NCBI RefSeq assembly: GCF_013204855.1
Contig: NZ_JABMKZ010000028.1
Coordinates: 1-64,000 of the forward strand
DNA from: Paenibacillus alba
Lineage (GTDB): Bacteria > Bacillota > Bacilli > Paenibacillales > NBRC-103111
Reading direction: 5' to 3'
Length of the DNA stretch: 64,000 nucleotides
Position 1 is the first letter of the stretch; every line of letters starts with the position of its first letter. Below, piece by piece: positions 16,858 through 25,461 of this stretch. A program made the position numbers and the translations under genes. The notes beneath the pieces were generated by a model. That model did no database searches, was not told the origin of the DNA, and saw only the letters and a list, made by a program, of their open reading frames with translations.

Positions 16858-18402
16858 TTAAGATTTTGATGATGATGTGGTCTCAAGCTCTTTTTCACGG
16901 CGCAAAATTTCGTCCATGGAGGTATTCAGGGCAGCCTGCGGGCCTGGGAAATGTTTTTTATAATAAGCCAAATCCATAATGATGAGAAGAATCAGCATCC
17001 CCGCGACCGCATAGCCAGCCATTTGGTTCGGAGGTATCACCATGACGATGCAGATGAAGATGATCCACAGCAGCGCAACAACAGAAATGAATGTACTGTA
17101 CTTTCCGAGATTCCACGGTCCGAGATGCTTCTTTTGGAATCTTCCTTCTGCCTTAGCTCTCAGCTTCAAATAAATCGGAATGCCGTAAGCCACATATAAA
17201 CCAACTACACTGACAGCCGTTAGGAATGCTATCGTCGTGTATGTCGCATCAGGATTCACTAATTTGATAATATAGTCGATGAAGGCGAGCAGGAAGGAGA
17301 GGATGATAGCCAGCCAAATGGCTTTGGCCGGTGTACGGTATTTCTTGGAGATTTGCGCCCACTGATGGCTCAGCGGCATCCCTTTGTCCCGAGAGAAGGC
17401 GTACATCATCCGGGAAAAAGAAGTGATGGAGGCGAGGCCGCAGAACCACATCGCAGCAGTAACCAGCCAGAGAATAACAGAGCCGAATGTCCCGCCCAGC
17501 GCCTGGCTGATGACATAGATGAACGCATTGTCTGAACTCGCTGCAGCACCGGCATCCTTGATGGACAAGGTAACAAAAGCCAGCATAATAAAGCCGATAA
17601 CGAACGAATAGGCTACGGATGTGAAAATCCCCCAAGGCGCACGCACACGCGGGTTGACGGTTTCTTCAATCGTATGCGCGGAGGCGTCAAATCCCGTGAA
17701 GGTCCATTGGGCTTGCAAAAGGCCGATCAGAAAAGCAAACATGTACGGTTTATCAGAGAATGTCTCGCCCACCTTAAACAAATATGTCACAGGATTGAGG
17801 TGACCTTTGGTAAAAAAGGCCAAGGACACAACCAATACCGCCACCACAGCGATATGATACCAGGCCGAGAAGTCATTAAGCCTCGACACGATGCGAATCC
17901 CGATATGATTGAGAATCCCGTGTGTCAGCAAAATGATGGTGAAACAGATCAACACGGTTGTGTTGTTGGATTCGTAACCAAATACACTCGCGATGAGCGG
18001 GTCGGCGAAGAGGGCGACCGAATAATCAATACCGGCTACGATCCCGATTTGTCCGATGAGATTGATCCATGCGGTGTACCAGCCCCAGCGTTTGTTTTTC
18101 AGAATAGCTGCCCAGTGGTACAAGGCGCCCGCCGTCGGAATCGCCGAAGCAAGCTCCGCCATAACGGCCGCCACAAACATAACAAAGAGAGCGACGATCG
18201 GCCAGCCAAAGCCCATCATGCCCGATCCGCCGTAGGTCAATCCGTGACCATACAGCGATACAGCGCCGGTCAGAATGGAGATGATTGAGAATGAAATCGC
18301 GAAGTTGGAAAATCCGCCCATGCTGCGCAGCAGCTCTTGGGCATAGCCGAACTTGTTTAAATCACTTTTGTCTTTTTCATGATGATTGGAAGGTACGCTC
18401 AT
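16858..18402 (-). CDS. APC-family permease, probable ethanolamine importer
   Basis: A 514-residue amino acid/polyamine/organocation permease with about 12 hydrophobic segments. The N-terminal MGGFSNFAISFSIISILTG and GFGWPIVALFVMF regions resemble the GABA/choline-type branch. It is the last gene of the eut operon, after eutC and a 42-residue membrane peptide. No eutH transporter is present, so I infer it imports ethanolamine; another amine remains possible. GAGGAGG precedes the ATG by nine bases. Confidence 0.8.
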   Translation of the reverse strand: MSVPSNHHEKDKSDLNKFGYAQELLRSMGGFSNFAISFSIISILTGAVSLYGHGLTYGGSGMMGFGWPIVALFVMFVAAVMAELASAIPTAGALYHWAAILKNKRWGWYTAWINLIGQIGIVAGIDYSVALFADPLIASVFGYESNNTTVLICFTIILLTHGILNHIGIRIVSRLNDFSAWYHIAVVAVLVVSLAFFTKGHLNPVTYLFKVGETFSDKPYMFAFLIGLLQAQWTFTGFDASAHTIEETVNPRVRAPWGIFTSVAYSFVIGFIMLAFVTLSIKDAGAAASSDNAFIYVISQALGGTFGSVILWLVTAAMWFCGLASITSFSRMMYAFSRDKGMPLSHQWAQISKKYRTPAKAIWLAIILSFLLAFIDYIIKLVNPDATYTTIAFLTAVSVVGLYVAYGIPIYLKLRAKAEGRFQKKHLGPWNLGKYSTFISVVALLWIIFICIVMVIPPNQMAGYAVAGMLILLIIMDLAYYKKHFPGPQAALNTSMDEILRREKELETTSSSKS

Positions 18403-18453
18403 CTTGAATCCTCCTCATCAGATACCTACGATTTGTACAAACAAGGCTCAGGC

Positions 18454-18582
18454 TTATTTCCCCAGGAAACTTTCGTGTTCGCTTTCATCGAATTCGCGTA
18501 TGCTTTTATTGGCGATTCTCACAATCCATACAGCAAACAAACACGTGATCACTACGATTACGATTCCAATCGTCAGTCCCAT
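18454..18582 (-). CDS. 42-residue membrane peptide in the eut operon
   Basis: An ORF encoding a peptide beginning MGLTIGIVIVVITCLFAVWI, one hydrophobic helix of about 20 residues, then an amphipathic charged tail (RIANKSIREFDESEHE). AAGGAGGTGG lies directly upstream of the ATG, a very strong ribosome site. It sits between eutC (start 19570, stop 18659) and the APC permease (start 18402) in the same orientation. Its location suggests an accessory subunit or stabiliser of the permease; that is inference. It is shorter than usual gene-calling limits. Confidence 0.65.
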   Translation of the reverse strand: MGLTIGIVIVVITCLFAVWIVRIANKSIREFDESEHESFLGK

Positions 18583-18658
18583 TGCGCCTCCACCTCCTTC
18601 TCGGACGATTCTTATAGAAAAGCTTCTGAAAGAAGCACATTCTTAAGGGATGTACCCG

Positions 18659-19570
18659 CTAGATGTCCAAATGGATGCCGCTGGTTTGCTGTTCCAGCAT
18701 TTTCTTCACAATCGTGCCGATGTGCGCGCCGCCTTCAAGCGGAGGCGTTCCTCCACGATGAATGTTGGAGATAACCGTGCGGTCGCTCTCCACTGTGCCT
18801 TTGCGCGGCTTGAAGCATATATAGGCACTCAGCGATTTCGATGAAACGAGACCAGGTCTTTCCCCGATCAACAGGACTAGCACCTCTGGCTGCACAATCT
18901 CGCCGATATGATCCATAACAGCAACCCTGCCCCCTCGTACGAAAAACGGAGTACCTGTGGATAACCCATATGAGGCGAGCGAATCAAGCAGCGCTGGATA
19001 AACATCACCCAAATTGGCGTCCACCGCATTGGCGCTCAGTCCGTCCGATACGACAATTTGCACCTGCGGCTTCATCCGGCATGCCGCCTCGATAGCGGCG
19101 ATGCCTTCATCAGTGACAATCCGACCCATATCGGGGCGTTTCAAGTAATTTTCTGTATTTTCATACCGCGTTTCGACGGTAAATAAATCGAATTGCTTCA
19201 ATATTTCCTGACTTGCTTCACCATAAATAGAATCGACGGCAGCAGCATGATCACGCCGGAATTTAAGCACCTCTTTGGTCAGCGGCCGCGTTCCTGTTCG
19301 CCATACGCCAATGCGGGCCGGCGTGCTGGCAAGCAGCTCGCTCATCCCTTCCTCCCATTTGGGGCTGGGAATCGGAGAGGTGATCACATCCTCCTCAGAG
19401 ACCAAGTCTGTTCCTGACTCACTCTCCGCTGGGGTGGATTGCTGCAATTCCTTTCGGCTGCCAGCCTGCTCGGACGCTGCCTGCTCAGCAGCTTGCGAGG
19501 CGGACAGCTTCTTCGCAAGCTCAGCCATCACCCTATCCACAAGCTGGTCTATCGGAACAGCAGAGTTCAT
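18659..19570 (-). CDS. eutC: Ethanolamine ammonia-lyase small subunit EutC
   Basis: A 303-residue EutC. With EutB it forms the adenosylcobalamin-dependent lyase that converts ethanolamine to acetaldehyde and ammonia in the microcompartment. Visible are ARIGVWRTGTRPLTKEVLKF, the middle QIVVSDGLSANAV, VLLIGERPGLVSSKSLSAY and a C-terminal GGAHIGTIVKKML. Residues 6-21 (PIDQLVDRVMAELAKK) form an amphipathic helix followed by a long Ser/Glu/Ala-rich linker to about 75, the expected form of an encapsulation peptide. AAGGAGG precedes the ATG. Confidence 0.95.
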   Translation of the reverse strand: MNSAVPIDQLVDRVMAELAKKLSASQAAEQAASEQAGSRKELQQSTPAESESGTDLVSEEDVITSPIPSPKWEEGMSELLASTPARIGVWRTGTRPLTKEVLKFRRDHAAAVDSIYGEASQEILKQFDLFTVETRYENTENYLKRPDMGRIVTDEGIAAIEAACRMKPQVQIVVSDGLSANAVDANLGDVYPALLDSLASYGLSTGTPFFVRGGRVAVMDHIGEIVQPEVLVLLIGERPGLVSSKSLSAYICFKPRKGTVESDRTVISNIHRGGTPPLEGGAHIGTIVKKMLEQQTSGIHLDI

Positions 19571-19594
19571 GACGGTTCCTCCTTCGCGCTGGCC

Positions 19595-20956
19595 CTACAT
19601 AAAAAGGGTCGGATCTCCCGCCAGCGGTGTTAATCGACCATTGTCCATAATGCCCATCTTCACCAACCACTGCTCAAAGGCAGGAGCCGGGCGCAATCTC
19701 ATTAATTCACGCAAGGTAGCGATATCATGATAGCTGGTCGATTGATAGTTAAGCATGCAGTCATCTGCCATAGCCACGCCAATCAGGTAATTGACGCCCG
19801 CTGCGGAAAGCAGCACCGCCAAGTTATCCATATCGTTCTGATCCGCCTTCATATGGTTGGTGTAGCAAACATCCACACCCATCGGCAGCTGCTGGAGCTT
19901 GCCCATGAAATGATCCTCCAAACCTGCCCGAATCACCTGCTTGCTGTCATATAAATATTCAGGTCCGATGAAGCCGACAACTGTGTTGACGATAAATGGC
20001 TTATATTTGCGAGCGAGGCCATAACAGCGGGACTCCAGTGTGACCTGATCGATACCATGATGCGCTTCAGCTGACAATTCCGACCCTTGGCCTGTTTCAA
20101 AATACCACAAGTTCGGCCCAGTCCCGGTACCTTCTCTGGCAATCAGCGCATCGGCTTCGTCTAGCAAAGCCACATCAATGCCAAACGCTCGATTCCCCTC
20201 TTCGGTTCCAGCCAAGCTCTGAAACACCATATCGGCAGGAGCGCCTTGGCGAATAGCCCGCATCTGGGTCTTAATATGAGCTAGCACGCAATTCTGCGTT
20301 GGAATTTGCCATTTTTCCATGACTTCTTTGGTGGCCAGCAACATATTTTTGACGCTATCTGCGGAATCAATAACCGGATTAATCCCAATGACGGCATCCC
20401 CGATGCCATAGCTGAGAGCTTCAAATAAAGCAGCCTTCATGCCCTGGATATTGTCCGTAGGATGATTAGGCTGAGCCCGGCCGGACAGCACACCCTTTTG
20501 ACCAATCGTAATATTGCAATGCGAAGTGACCTCCATTTTGGACGCAGCTTGCACCAGATCGAGATTGCTCATTAATTTGGCCGCAGCAGCGACCATCTCA
20601 CTCGTTAAACCGCGGGAAATTCGGCGAATTTCATCGTTTCCCGTTTCTTGCCGCAGCAAATATTCCCGCAGCTCCGCCACCGTCCAATTGCGCAGCTCCG
20701 TATAAATTTTCTCGTTCAGCCCTTCCTCGATAACCCGCGAAACCTCATCGATTTCCGGTGGCAGCAGAGGATGATTGCGAATATCAGCCATAGTTAAATC
20801 GGACAGGACCAGCTTGGCGGCGATCCGTTCCTTCGCATCCTGCGCCGAGATACCGGCCAGCTGATCACCGGATTTCTCCTCATTCGCCTTCGCCATGACT
20901 TCCTTTAAATGCTTAAACTGAAAGGTTGTACCCAACAGCGTAGTTTTCAGATTCAC
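19595..20956 (-). CDS. eutB: Ethanolamine ammonia-lyase large subunit EutB
   Basis: A 453-residue catalytic subunit, standard length. Recognisable segments are AKANEEKSGDQLAGI near the N-terminus, GKGVLSGRAQPNHPTDN-like text (here IGQKGVLSGRAQPNHPTDN), YGIGDAVIGINPV, FETGQGSELSAEAHHG and GVDVCYTNHMKADQNDM. It binds adenosylcobalamin with EutC. The start is GTG after GGAGGGAT. It lies five bases after eutA and 24 bp before eutC. Confidence 0.96.
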   Translation of the reverse strand: MNLKTTLLGTTFQFKHLKEVMAKANEEKSGDQLAGISAQDAKERIAAKLVLSDLTMADIRNHPLLPPEIDEVSRVIEEGLNEKIYTELRNWTVAELREYLLRQETGNDEIRRISRGLTSEMVAAAAKLMSNLDLVQAASKMEVTSHCNITIGQKGVLSGRAQPNHPTDNIQGMKAALFEALSYGIGDAVIGINPVIDSADSVKNMLLATKEVMEKWQIPTQNCVLAHIKTQMRAIRQGAPADMVFQSLAGTEEGNRAFGIDVALLDEADALIAREGTGTGPNLWYFETGQGSELSAEAHHGIDQVTLESRCYGLARKYKPFIVNTVVGFIGPEYLYDSKQVIRAGLEDHFMGKLQQLPMGVDVCYTNHMKADQNDMDNLAVLLSAAGVNYLIGVAMADDCMLNYQSTSYHDIATLRELMRLRPAPAFEQWLVKMGIMDNGRLTPLAGDPTLFM

Positions 20957-20960
20957 GGGC

Positions 20961-22445
20961 TTATCCCTCCGCTCTGTTAGGAAAGGCCAACGTCTTCACC
21001 ACGACCGGAATCATGATCCCCGATATCGGCTCGCCTAAATCGACATAATCCCCATGCTCGACAGAGATTTGATCAATACAAATGACTTTTGGACTTTCTC
21101 CGCTGCGTCTAGCTAACGATTGTCCAAGCGCTTTGGCGATATCCATTTCACAAATGACGATGAGTACCTCGCTGGTTGGAAAATGGTGCACAAAGCTTGC
21201 ATGCAGCTGCTCCGCTAAGTACTGAAGCGATGGATAGGTAAGGTTATTCATTCCGGACAAAGCCAGCCCAAACGGTGGGGACTGCTCCCGGTCAAAAAGG
21301 CTTGCGCCGCTATTCATCAATTCATCCAGCCTGTACGCAAGCAGACCGGTTTGTTCGAGCATTTGAAGCGTTACATCCAGCTTCAGTACAGGGAGATTGC
21401 GTATCGGCAGCAGCGATGCATCCAAATGTACGGTCGCTCCGCTAATTTCTGTACTCTGCATCCCGGCCCCGATGACGGTTGCTCTGACCGTCTGATCCGC
21501 ACGTATCCTGCGAATGGGATACTCGCTCGATAGTTCGTTCCAACAATGCGCCAGCATTGGCCCGATATCTTGATGCAGCGTCATATCCGCCAAGCTCTCC
21601 GGTTTCTTGGCCTCCATGAGAAGCCCGATGCCTCCGGAAACCATCCATTCTTCAATGGACACAGCGGTAGTGAGCGGTTGACCGTTCAATAAAGAAAGAA
21701 GCGGCATGTTCTGGTCTGGATGGGTGCGCCCGGCTAAATAATCCATCATGCAGCGGCACATGGCTGCGCAGATGTCCTTTACGAAAGCCAACTGAAGCTT
21801 ATCGCCTGCCTTAAGGTTGTATCCGCTCGCCTTCAGCCATGGCAGAATGGAGGGCGATATGTCGGTGACAGTGCCGGCTGCATTCAACTGAATAAGCTTG
21901 CCACCAACATGAAAGGTGACCGTTCCTGCCAGCCTGCCTCGTTGAAAAATAGCAGCATTCGCCGTCCCTCCGCCAATATCGATATTGGCGACTGCGCCAC
22001 GAATCTGCATGGAGCGGCGCTCCGCTCCGGCGCCTTTGCCGGCGAGCAGTCCCTCCAGATCGGCCCCCGCCGTTGCAACGACGAAATCGCCTGAGCGCTC
22101 GGCGAGGAGATGCAGGATTTGGCTGGCATTTGTTTTATTCGCCGTTTCTCCGGTAATGATCACGGCGCCGGACTTCAGATCTGCGGGACGAATGCCAGCC
22201 TGCTCGTATTCCTGCTGCACGATTCCCCAGATCTGCTGTGCATCCACTTCATTGCCATTCTTCAGCGGAGTGCTGTAAATCGGGCTCGCATACAGCAATT
22301 CCCGCTCCGCAATCTCGAAACGGGGCAGGTTTAGCGCGCCGGAGGAACGCACTAATTTCAAACGGCTCACCACCATCTTGGTCGTACTTGTGCCGATATC
22401 GAGACCTACGCTTGTGATCCACTGATTCTGCATCTTCCCCTTCAC
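20961..22445 (-). CDS. eutA: Ethanolamine ammonia-lyase reactivase EutA
   Basis: A 494-residue EutA, an actin/Hsp70-fold ATPase that swaps damaged cobalamin out of EutBC. The nucleotide fold shows SVGLDIGTSTTKMV near residue 12 and VANIDIGGGTANAAIF near 150, with the family text ETANKTNASQIL. The start is taken as GTG 22445, whose stop-start overlap with eutP is four bases; ATG at 22433, after AAGGGG, is possible. Slightly longer than the usual 460-480 residues. Confidence 0.93.
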   Translation of the reverse strand: MKGKMQNQWITSVGLDIGTSTTKMVVSRLKLVRSSGALNLPRFEIAERELLYASPIYSTPLKNGNEVDAQQIWGIVQQEYEQAGIRPADLKSGAVIITGETANKTNASQILHLLAERSGDFVVATAGADLEGLLAGKGAGAERRSMQIRGAVANIDIGGGTANAAIFQRGRLAGTVTFHVGGKLIQLNAAGTVTDISPSILPWLKASGYNLKAGDKLQLAFVKDICAAMCRCMMDYLAGRTHPDQNMPLLSLLNGQPLTTAVSIEEWMVSGGIGLLMEAKKPESLADMTLHQDIGPMLAHCWNELSSEYPIRRIRADQTVRATVIGAGMQSTEISGATVHLDASLLPIRNLPVLKLDVTLQMLEQTGLLAYRLDELMNSGASLFDREQSPPFGLALSGMNNLTYPSLQYLAEQLHASFVHHFPTSEVLIVICEMDIAKALGQSLARRSGESPKVICIDQISVEHGDYVDLGEPISGIMIPVVVKTLAFPNRAEG

Positions 22446-22891
22446 CCATCCTGTTTATGGACTATCGCCATAAGTCGTTCCTTCAGCCGCTGAATCCCTT
22501 CCTTCGACTCCGCTGATGTCACAAAGATCTCCCCTTCCGGCAGCGACTGCCTCAGAAGCCTGATGGCCTCGTCCACATCGGCCTTCGGATGATCGATTTT
22601 GGTCACAGCGCCTACGGTTAGCACAGGGAACCCTTGCTCAAAACCCGGAGGAAAGTAATTCCTGCTGCGCGTGGCATCCTGCACAAGCAAGACAGCCGCA
22701 GTCTCATGCGAGGTCGCCATTAGCGAACGATAATACATTGGATTCTCGCTGTATTCACCAGGGGTATCAATTACCCAGTCCCTGTAGAGGAGACTTTGGG
22801 TTTTGATGGCCGGGTCCGTCTCCCCGAACAAAGCTTTAATAAGCGTTGATTTGCCAGCTCCAACCGCGCCGATGATCATCACTTTTTTCAT
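22442..22891 (-). CDS. eutP: EutP/PduV-family small GTPase
   Basis: A 149-residue Ras-like GTPase linked with microcompartment operons. The P-loop is GAVGAGKS (8-15), switch region WVIDTPGEY, and the specificity loop TKIDHPKAD. Some homologues have acetate kinase activity, others are linked to shell positioning; neither is decided here. It overlaps eutA by four bases and starts four bases after the eutS stop. Confidence 0.92.
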   Translation of the reverse strand: MKKVMIIGAVGAGKSTLIKALFGETDPAIKTQSLLYRDWVIDTPGEYSENPMYYRSLMATSHETAAVLLVQDATRSRNYFPPGFEQGFPVLTVGAVTKIDHPKADVDEAIRLLRQSLPEGEIFVTSAESKEGIQRLKERLMAIVHKQDG

Positions 22892-22895
22892 AAAA

Positions 22896-23237
22896 TCAAG
22901 ACCTCGTAATAGGTGCCGTTGTGAATTTCAACTTATCCAGCAAAAAAACATTCACTGCCTCAATCGCCATCTCGACTGCGGCCACTTCCCCCGTGAGCAC
23001 GAGCGAGCCGGTGAATCGGTCCAAATAACCGATACCCACGTTGGCCGCTTTGGTCGCAATATCGGCGGCAATAATCGCGGTTTCTGTGGGGGTGAGCGTT
23101 AAGATGCCGATGGCATTCCGCTCTTCAATGCCCAGCTTCGTATACAATACCGGATCGGGATTGGCAATCACATGAGCCAGCGTCAACTGCTTGCCAGGCA
23201 CATATTCCTGAATCACTCGCTGTTTCTGTTCTTCCAT
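22896..23237 (-). CDS. eutS: Microcompartment shell protein EutS
   Basis: A 113-residue single BMC domain with the EutS circular-permutation layout. Telltale text includes [45 protein letters not shown] and [19 protein letters not shown]. EutS forms bent hexamers in the shell. The start overlaps the end of eutN by 25 bases, showing tight packing of the operon. Confidence 0.94.
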   Translation of the reverse strand: MEEQKQRVIQEYVPGKQLTLAHVIANPDPVLYTKLGIEERNAIGILTLTPTETAIIAADIATKAANVGIGYLDRFTGSLVLTGEVAAVEMAIEAVNVFLLDKLKFTTAPITRS

Positions 23238-23521
23238 ACATTCGCCTCGATTTCTTGAGCGACCTCATAGCTATCTACAATGCCTACGATCATTGCATCG
23301 ATCGGCACCCTTTTATCCGTGAACAAGGTTCGCGCCGGACTGCCTCTGGAAACGATCACGTTCTCCCCGACACCGGCGCCAATGCGGTCTGCGGCAATGA
23401 TCGGAGTACCCGCTTCGCTGTCTCTGAAGTCCATCGGCTGGATCACCAATAGTTTCAAATTGTCCATGCCCACTTCTTTTTGCGTAGCCCAGACACTGCC
23501 GATTACTTTCCCCAAAAACAT
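23213..23521 (-). CDS. eutN: Microcompartment vertex protein EutN/CcmL
   Basis: A 102-residue EutN/CcmL-type protein, the pentamer that caps shell vertices. It begins [16 protein letters not shown], with [30 protein letters not shown] and [12 protein letters not shown], all typical. It starts seven bases after the stop of the upstream eut protein and overlaps eutS. Confidence 0.94.
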   Translation of the reverse strand: MFLGKVIGSVWATQKEVGMDNLKLLVIQPMDFRDSEAGTPIIAADRIGAGVGENVIVSRGSPARTLFTDKRVPIDAMIVGIVDSYEVAQEIEANVWKNRNSE

Positions 23522-23527
23522 AGGACC

Positions 23528-24352
23528 TCACCTTCCAGCCGCATAGTCGATTGTGATCCCTTTATCCTTCAGCATATCTTGGGCTAGTGAAGAAATAATC
23601 GTTCGCTTGCCGACACGCAGGGAGCCAAAAGGTTTGCTCTTGAATTCCCGCTCCACCCAATCTGCTGAGATCAGCCTTCCTTCGTAAACCATAGAATTAT
23701 TCTTTTCTATCCGCTCTTCTGTTTCTATGTTGATGGCTATGTTAGGGACTTCTGGACCGGGTTGAATTTTATGCACGGCCATCTCCGCGAGCTGCTTCAA
23801 TGGGCCGAATTCCACGCCGTACATTTGCAGCTCCATTTTGTAATAATCAAAAAGATTCACATAAGCCTTGGGCAGCGTCAGCGTTCGGAGCGTTCGGCGG
23901 TCAGCTCGCTTCAGTCCAGAGATATCGTCGCCGATGAGAACAAATTTATTTTGAACCAATGTGGAAAAAATGATTTCAGAAATGATCGTCCCTTTCATCC
24001 CTAGAGCAGCGCGTGCCGCATTATCCAGATCTATTTCCGGGATTACGATCCCCTCATAGTCAAGAGGCACCTCGAGAGGGGATGGCGCGAACTCGTCAGA
24101 GGCAATCGTTTTGCCGTAGCCGCCGCATTCAATCTGGTGTTTCCCGAGCCATGAGGAAGCTTCTCCATCCAGGCACAAGCGGTCATAATTAACATGGTGA
24201 TTAGTTAACCATATAAAATGATCCGTGAAAGCCTCATGAGCCGTACTGTCATAGAAAATGTAAAGCACCTTTGGCCGTTTGACCGACTGCTGCTCCAAGG
24301 AATTCAAAAGCTCCCGCACAATCGATTCGACCATTTGCTTGATCTCCACCAA
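23528..24352 (-). CDS. Conserved Gram-positive eut-operon protein
   Basis: A 274-residue protein of the kind found in Firmicute eut operons (I believe the TIGR02536 group, not verified). It begins with an amphipathic helix, EIKQMVESIVRELLNSLEQ, which looks like an encapsulation peptide. The body carries KVLYIFYDSTAHEAF, PLDYEGIVIPEIDLDNAARAAL-like text and a C-terminal KPFGSLRVGKRTIISSLAQD segment. Function is unknown; a flavoprotein-like fold or cofactor role has been guessed for such proteins but nothing here proves it. It lies between pduL and eutN. Confidence 0.65.
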   Translation of the reverse strand: MVEIKQMVESIVRELLNSLEQQSVKRPKVLYIFYDSTAHEAFTDHFIWLTNHHVNYDRLCLDGEASSWLGKHQIECGGYGKTIASDEFAPSPLEVPLDYEGIVIPEIDLDNAARAALGMKGTIISEIIFSTLVQNKFVLIGDDISGLKRADRRTLRTLTLPKAYVNLFDYYKMELQMYGVEFGPLKQLAEMAVHKIQPGPEVPNIAINIETEERIEKNNSMVYEGRLISADWVEREFKSKPFGSLRVGKRTIISSLAQDMLKDKGITIDYAAGR

Positions 24353-24355
24353 GAG

Positions 24356-25147
24356 CTACCCCCTTTCGGCACTCGTGATCGTACCGTTTCTACCGATAAG
24401 CTGAACCTGATCTCCCGTATTCAAAAAGGCCGCATTGGCTTCATCCACATCGATATGAAAATCCAGCGAAAACTGCTCGCTAACCCGGACAATCGTATCG
24501 GCAAAAAGGAGCCGCCGTTCCCCCAATGTTTGGACAATAAGACGATCTCCTTGAGTGACTTCCAAAGCCTGAGCATCTGCCGGAGACATATGCACATGGT
24601 TTTTGGCAAGAATCAACCCTTCCTGTAAAACGACCGCTCCACTTACTCCTATGAGTGTAATCCCAGGTGTGCCTTGCACATCACCGGATAAGCGCACCGG
24701 AGGGTGAACGCCCAGCGCATATCCATCGGTTCGCGAGATCTCTACTTGAGACACCCCACGGGGTGGTCCTAAAATCCGTACATGCTGGAGGATGCCTTTG
24801 GGACCCAGCAGTGTCAAGGTTTCGCGCGCGGCAAACTGACCCTTTTGAGACAGCTCGCGAAGTGGCGTTAACGTGTAACCGCTACCGAACAAAGCGTTGA
24901 TATGCTCAGGAGACAGATGGACGTGCCGATTGGACACGCCGACGGGGATGAGCTTGCGCTCTGTCATGTGGTTTACGGGCAGAATGAGGGTATCCGCTGA
25001 GGAAGTACACCGCATCACTGCGATCCCTCGATCTTTGAGAAAATCAGCGGCTGCCGGCGTCAGCTTATCCTCTTCTTTGACCGGAAAAGGATTCGGCAAG
25101 CCTTTCACCAGCTGAGTGCGCAGCTGCGTTTCCGTAATAAGCGCCAT
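24356..25147 (-). CDS. pduL: Microcompartment phosphotransacylase PduL/EutD2
   Basis: A 263-residue PduL-family enzyme converting acetyl-CoA and phosphate to acetyl-phosphate, recycling CoA inside the shell. Zinc-binding motifs are VGVSNRHVHLSPEHI (near 70) and AKNHVHMSPADAQ (near 180), together with GPPRGVSQVEISRTDGYALG. An N-terminal extension of about 60 residues precedes the core. It takes the place of the unrelated EutD enzyme of enterobacteria. The start overlaps the downstream end of eutM's ribosome-site region (AAGGATAA). Confidence 0.92.
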   Translation of the reverse strand: MALITETQLRTQLVKGLPNPFPVKEEDKLTPAAADFLKDRGIAVMRCTSSADTLILPVNHMTERKLIPVGVSNRHVHLSPEHINALFGSGYTLTPLRELSQKGQFAARETLTLLGPKGILQHVRILGPPRGVSQVEISRTDGYALGVHPPVRLSGDVQGTPGITLIGVSGAVVLQEGLILAKNHVHMSPADAQALEVTQGDRLIVQTLGERRLLFADTIVRVSEQFSLDFHIDVDEANAAFLNTGDQVQLIGRNGTITSAERG

Positions 25148-25155
25148 AGACGTGC

Positions 25156-25443
25156 TTATCCTTCAAGCTTAGGAAGAATGAACTCAATATCTGAATGCGG
25201 GCGAGGAATGACATGAACAGAAACCAGCTCTCCCACCTTTTCCGCAGCAGCAGCGCCCGCATCCGTAGCCGCCTTAACAGCGCCTACATCTCCTCGAACC
25301 ATAACCGTTACCAAGCCTCCGCCCACATGCACTTTGCCAACCAATCTCACATTTGCTGCCTTTACCATAGCGTCTGCTGCTTCAATTGAACCTACGAGCC
25401 CCTTGGTTTCTACTAAACCTAACGCTGCCATTTCTCCGGCCAT
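25156..25443 (-). CDS. eutM: Major shell protein EutM/PduA
   Basis: A 95-residue canonical BMC hexamer protein: [38 protein letters not shown] and [12 protein letters not shown]. The pore-region residues lie around VHVGGG. Such proteins tile the facets of the shell. It sits 19 bp after eutE and nine bases before pduL. Confidence 0.95.
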   Translation of the reverse strand: MAGEMAALGLVETKGLVGSIEAADAMVKAANVRLVGKVHVGGGLVTVMVRGDVGAVKAATDAGAAAAEKVGELVSVHVIPRPHSDIEFILPKLEG

Positions 25444-25461
25444 TGGACATTCCTCCTCGGA

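Noticed and set aside
17674-18288. Open plus-strand frame of 204 codons opposite the APC permease
   Set aside because: Antisense to conserved membrane helices; highly charged text without motif, no ribosome site.
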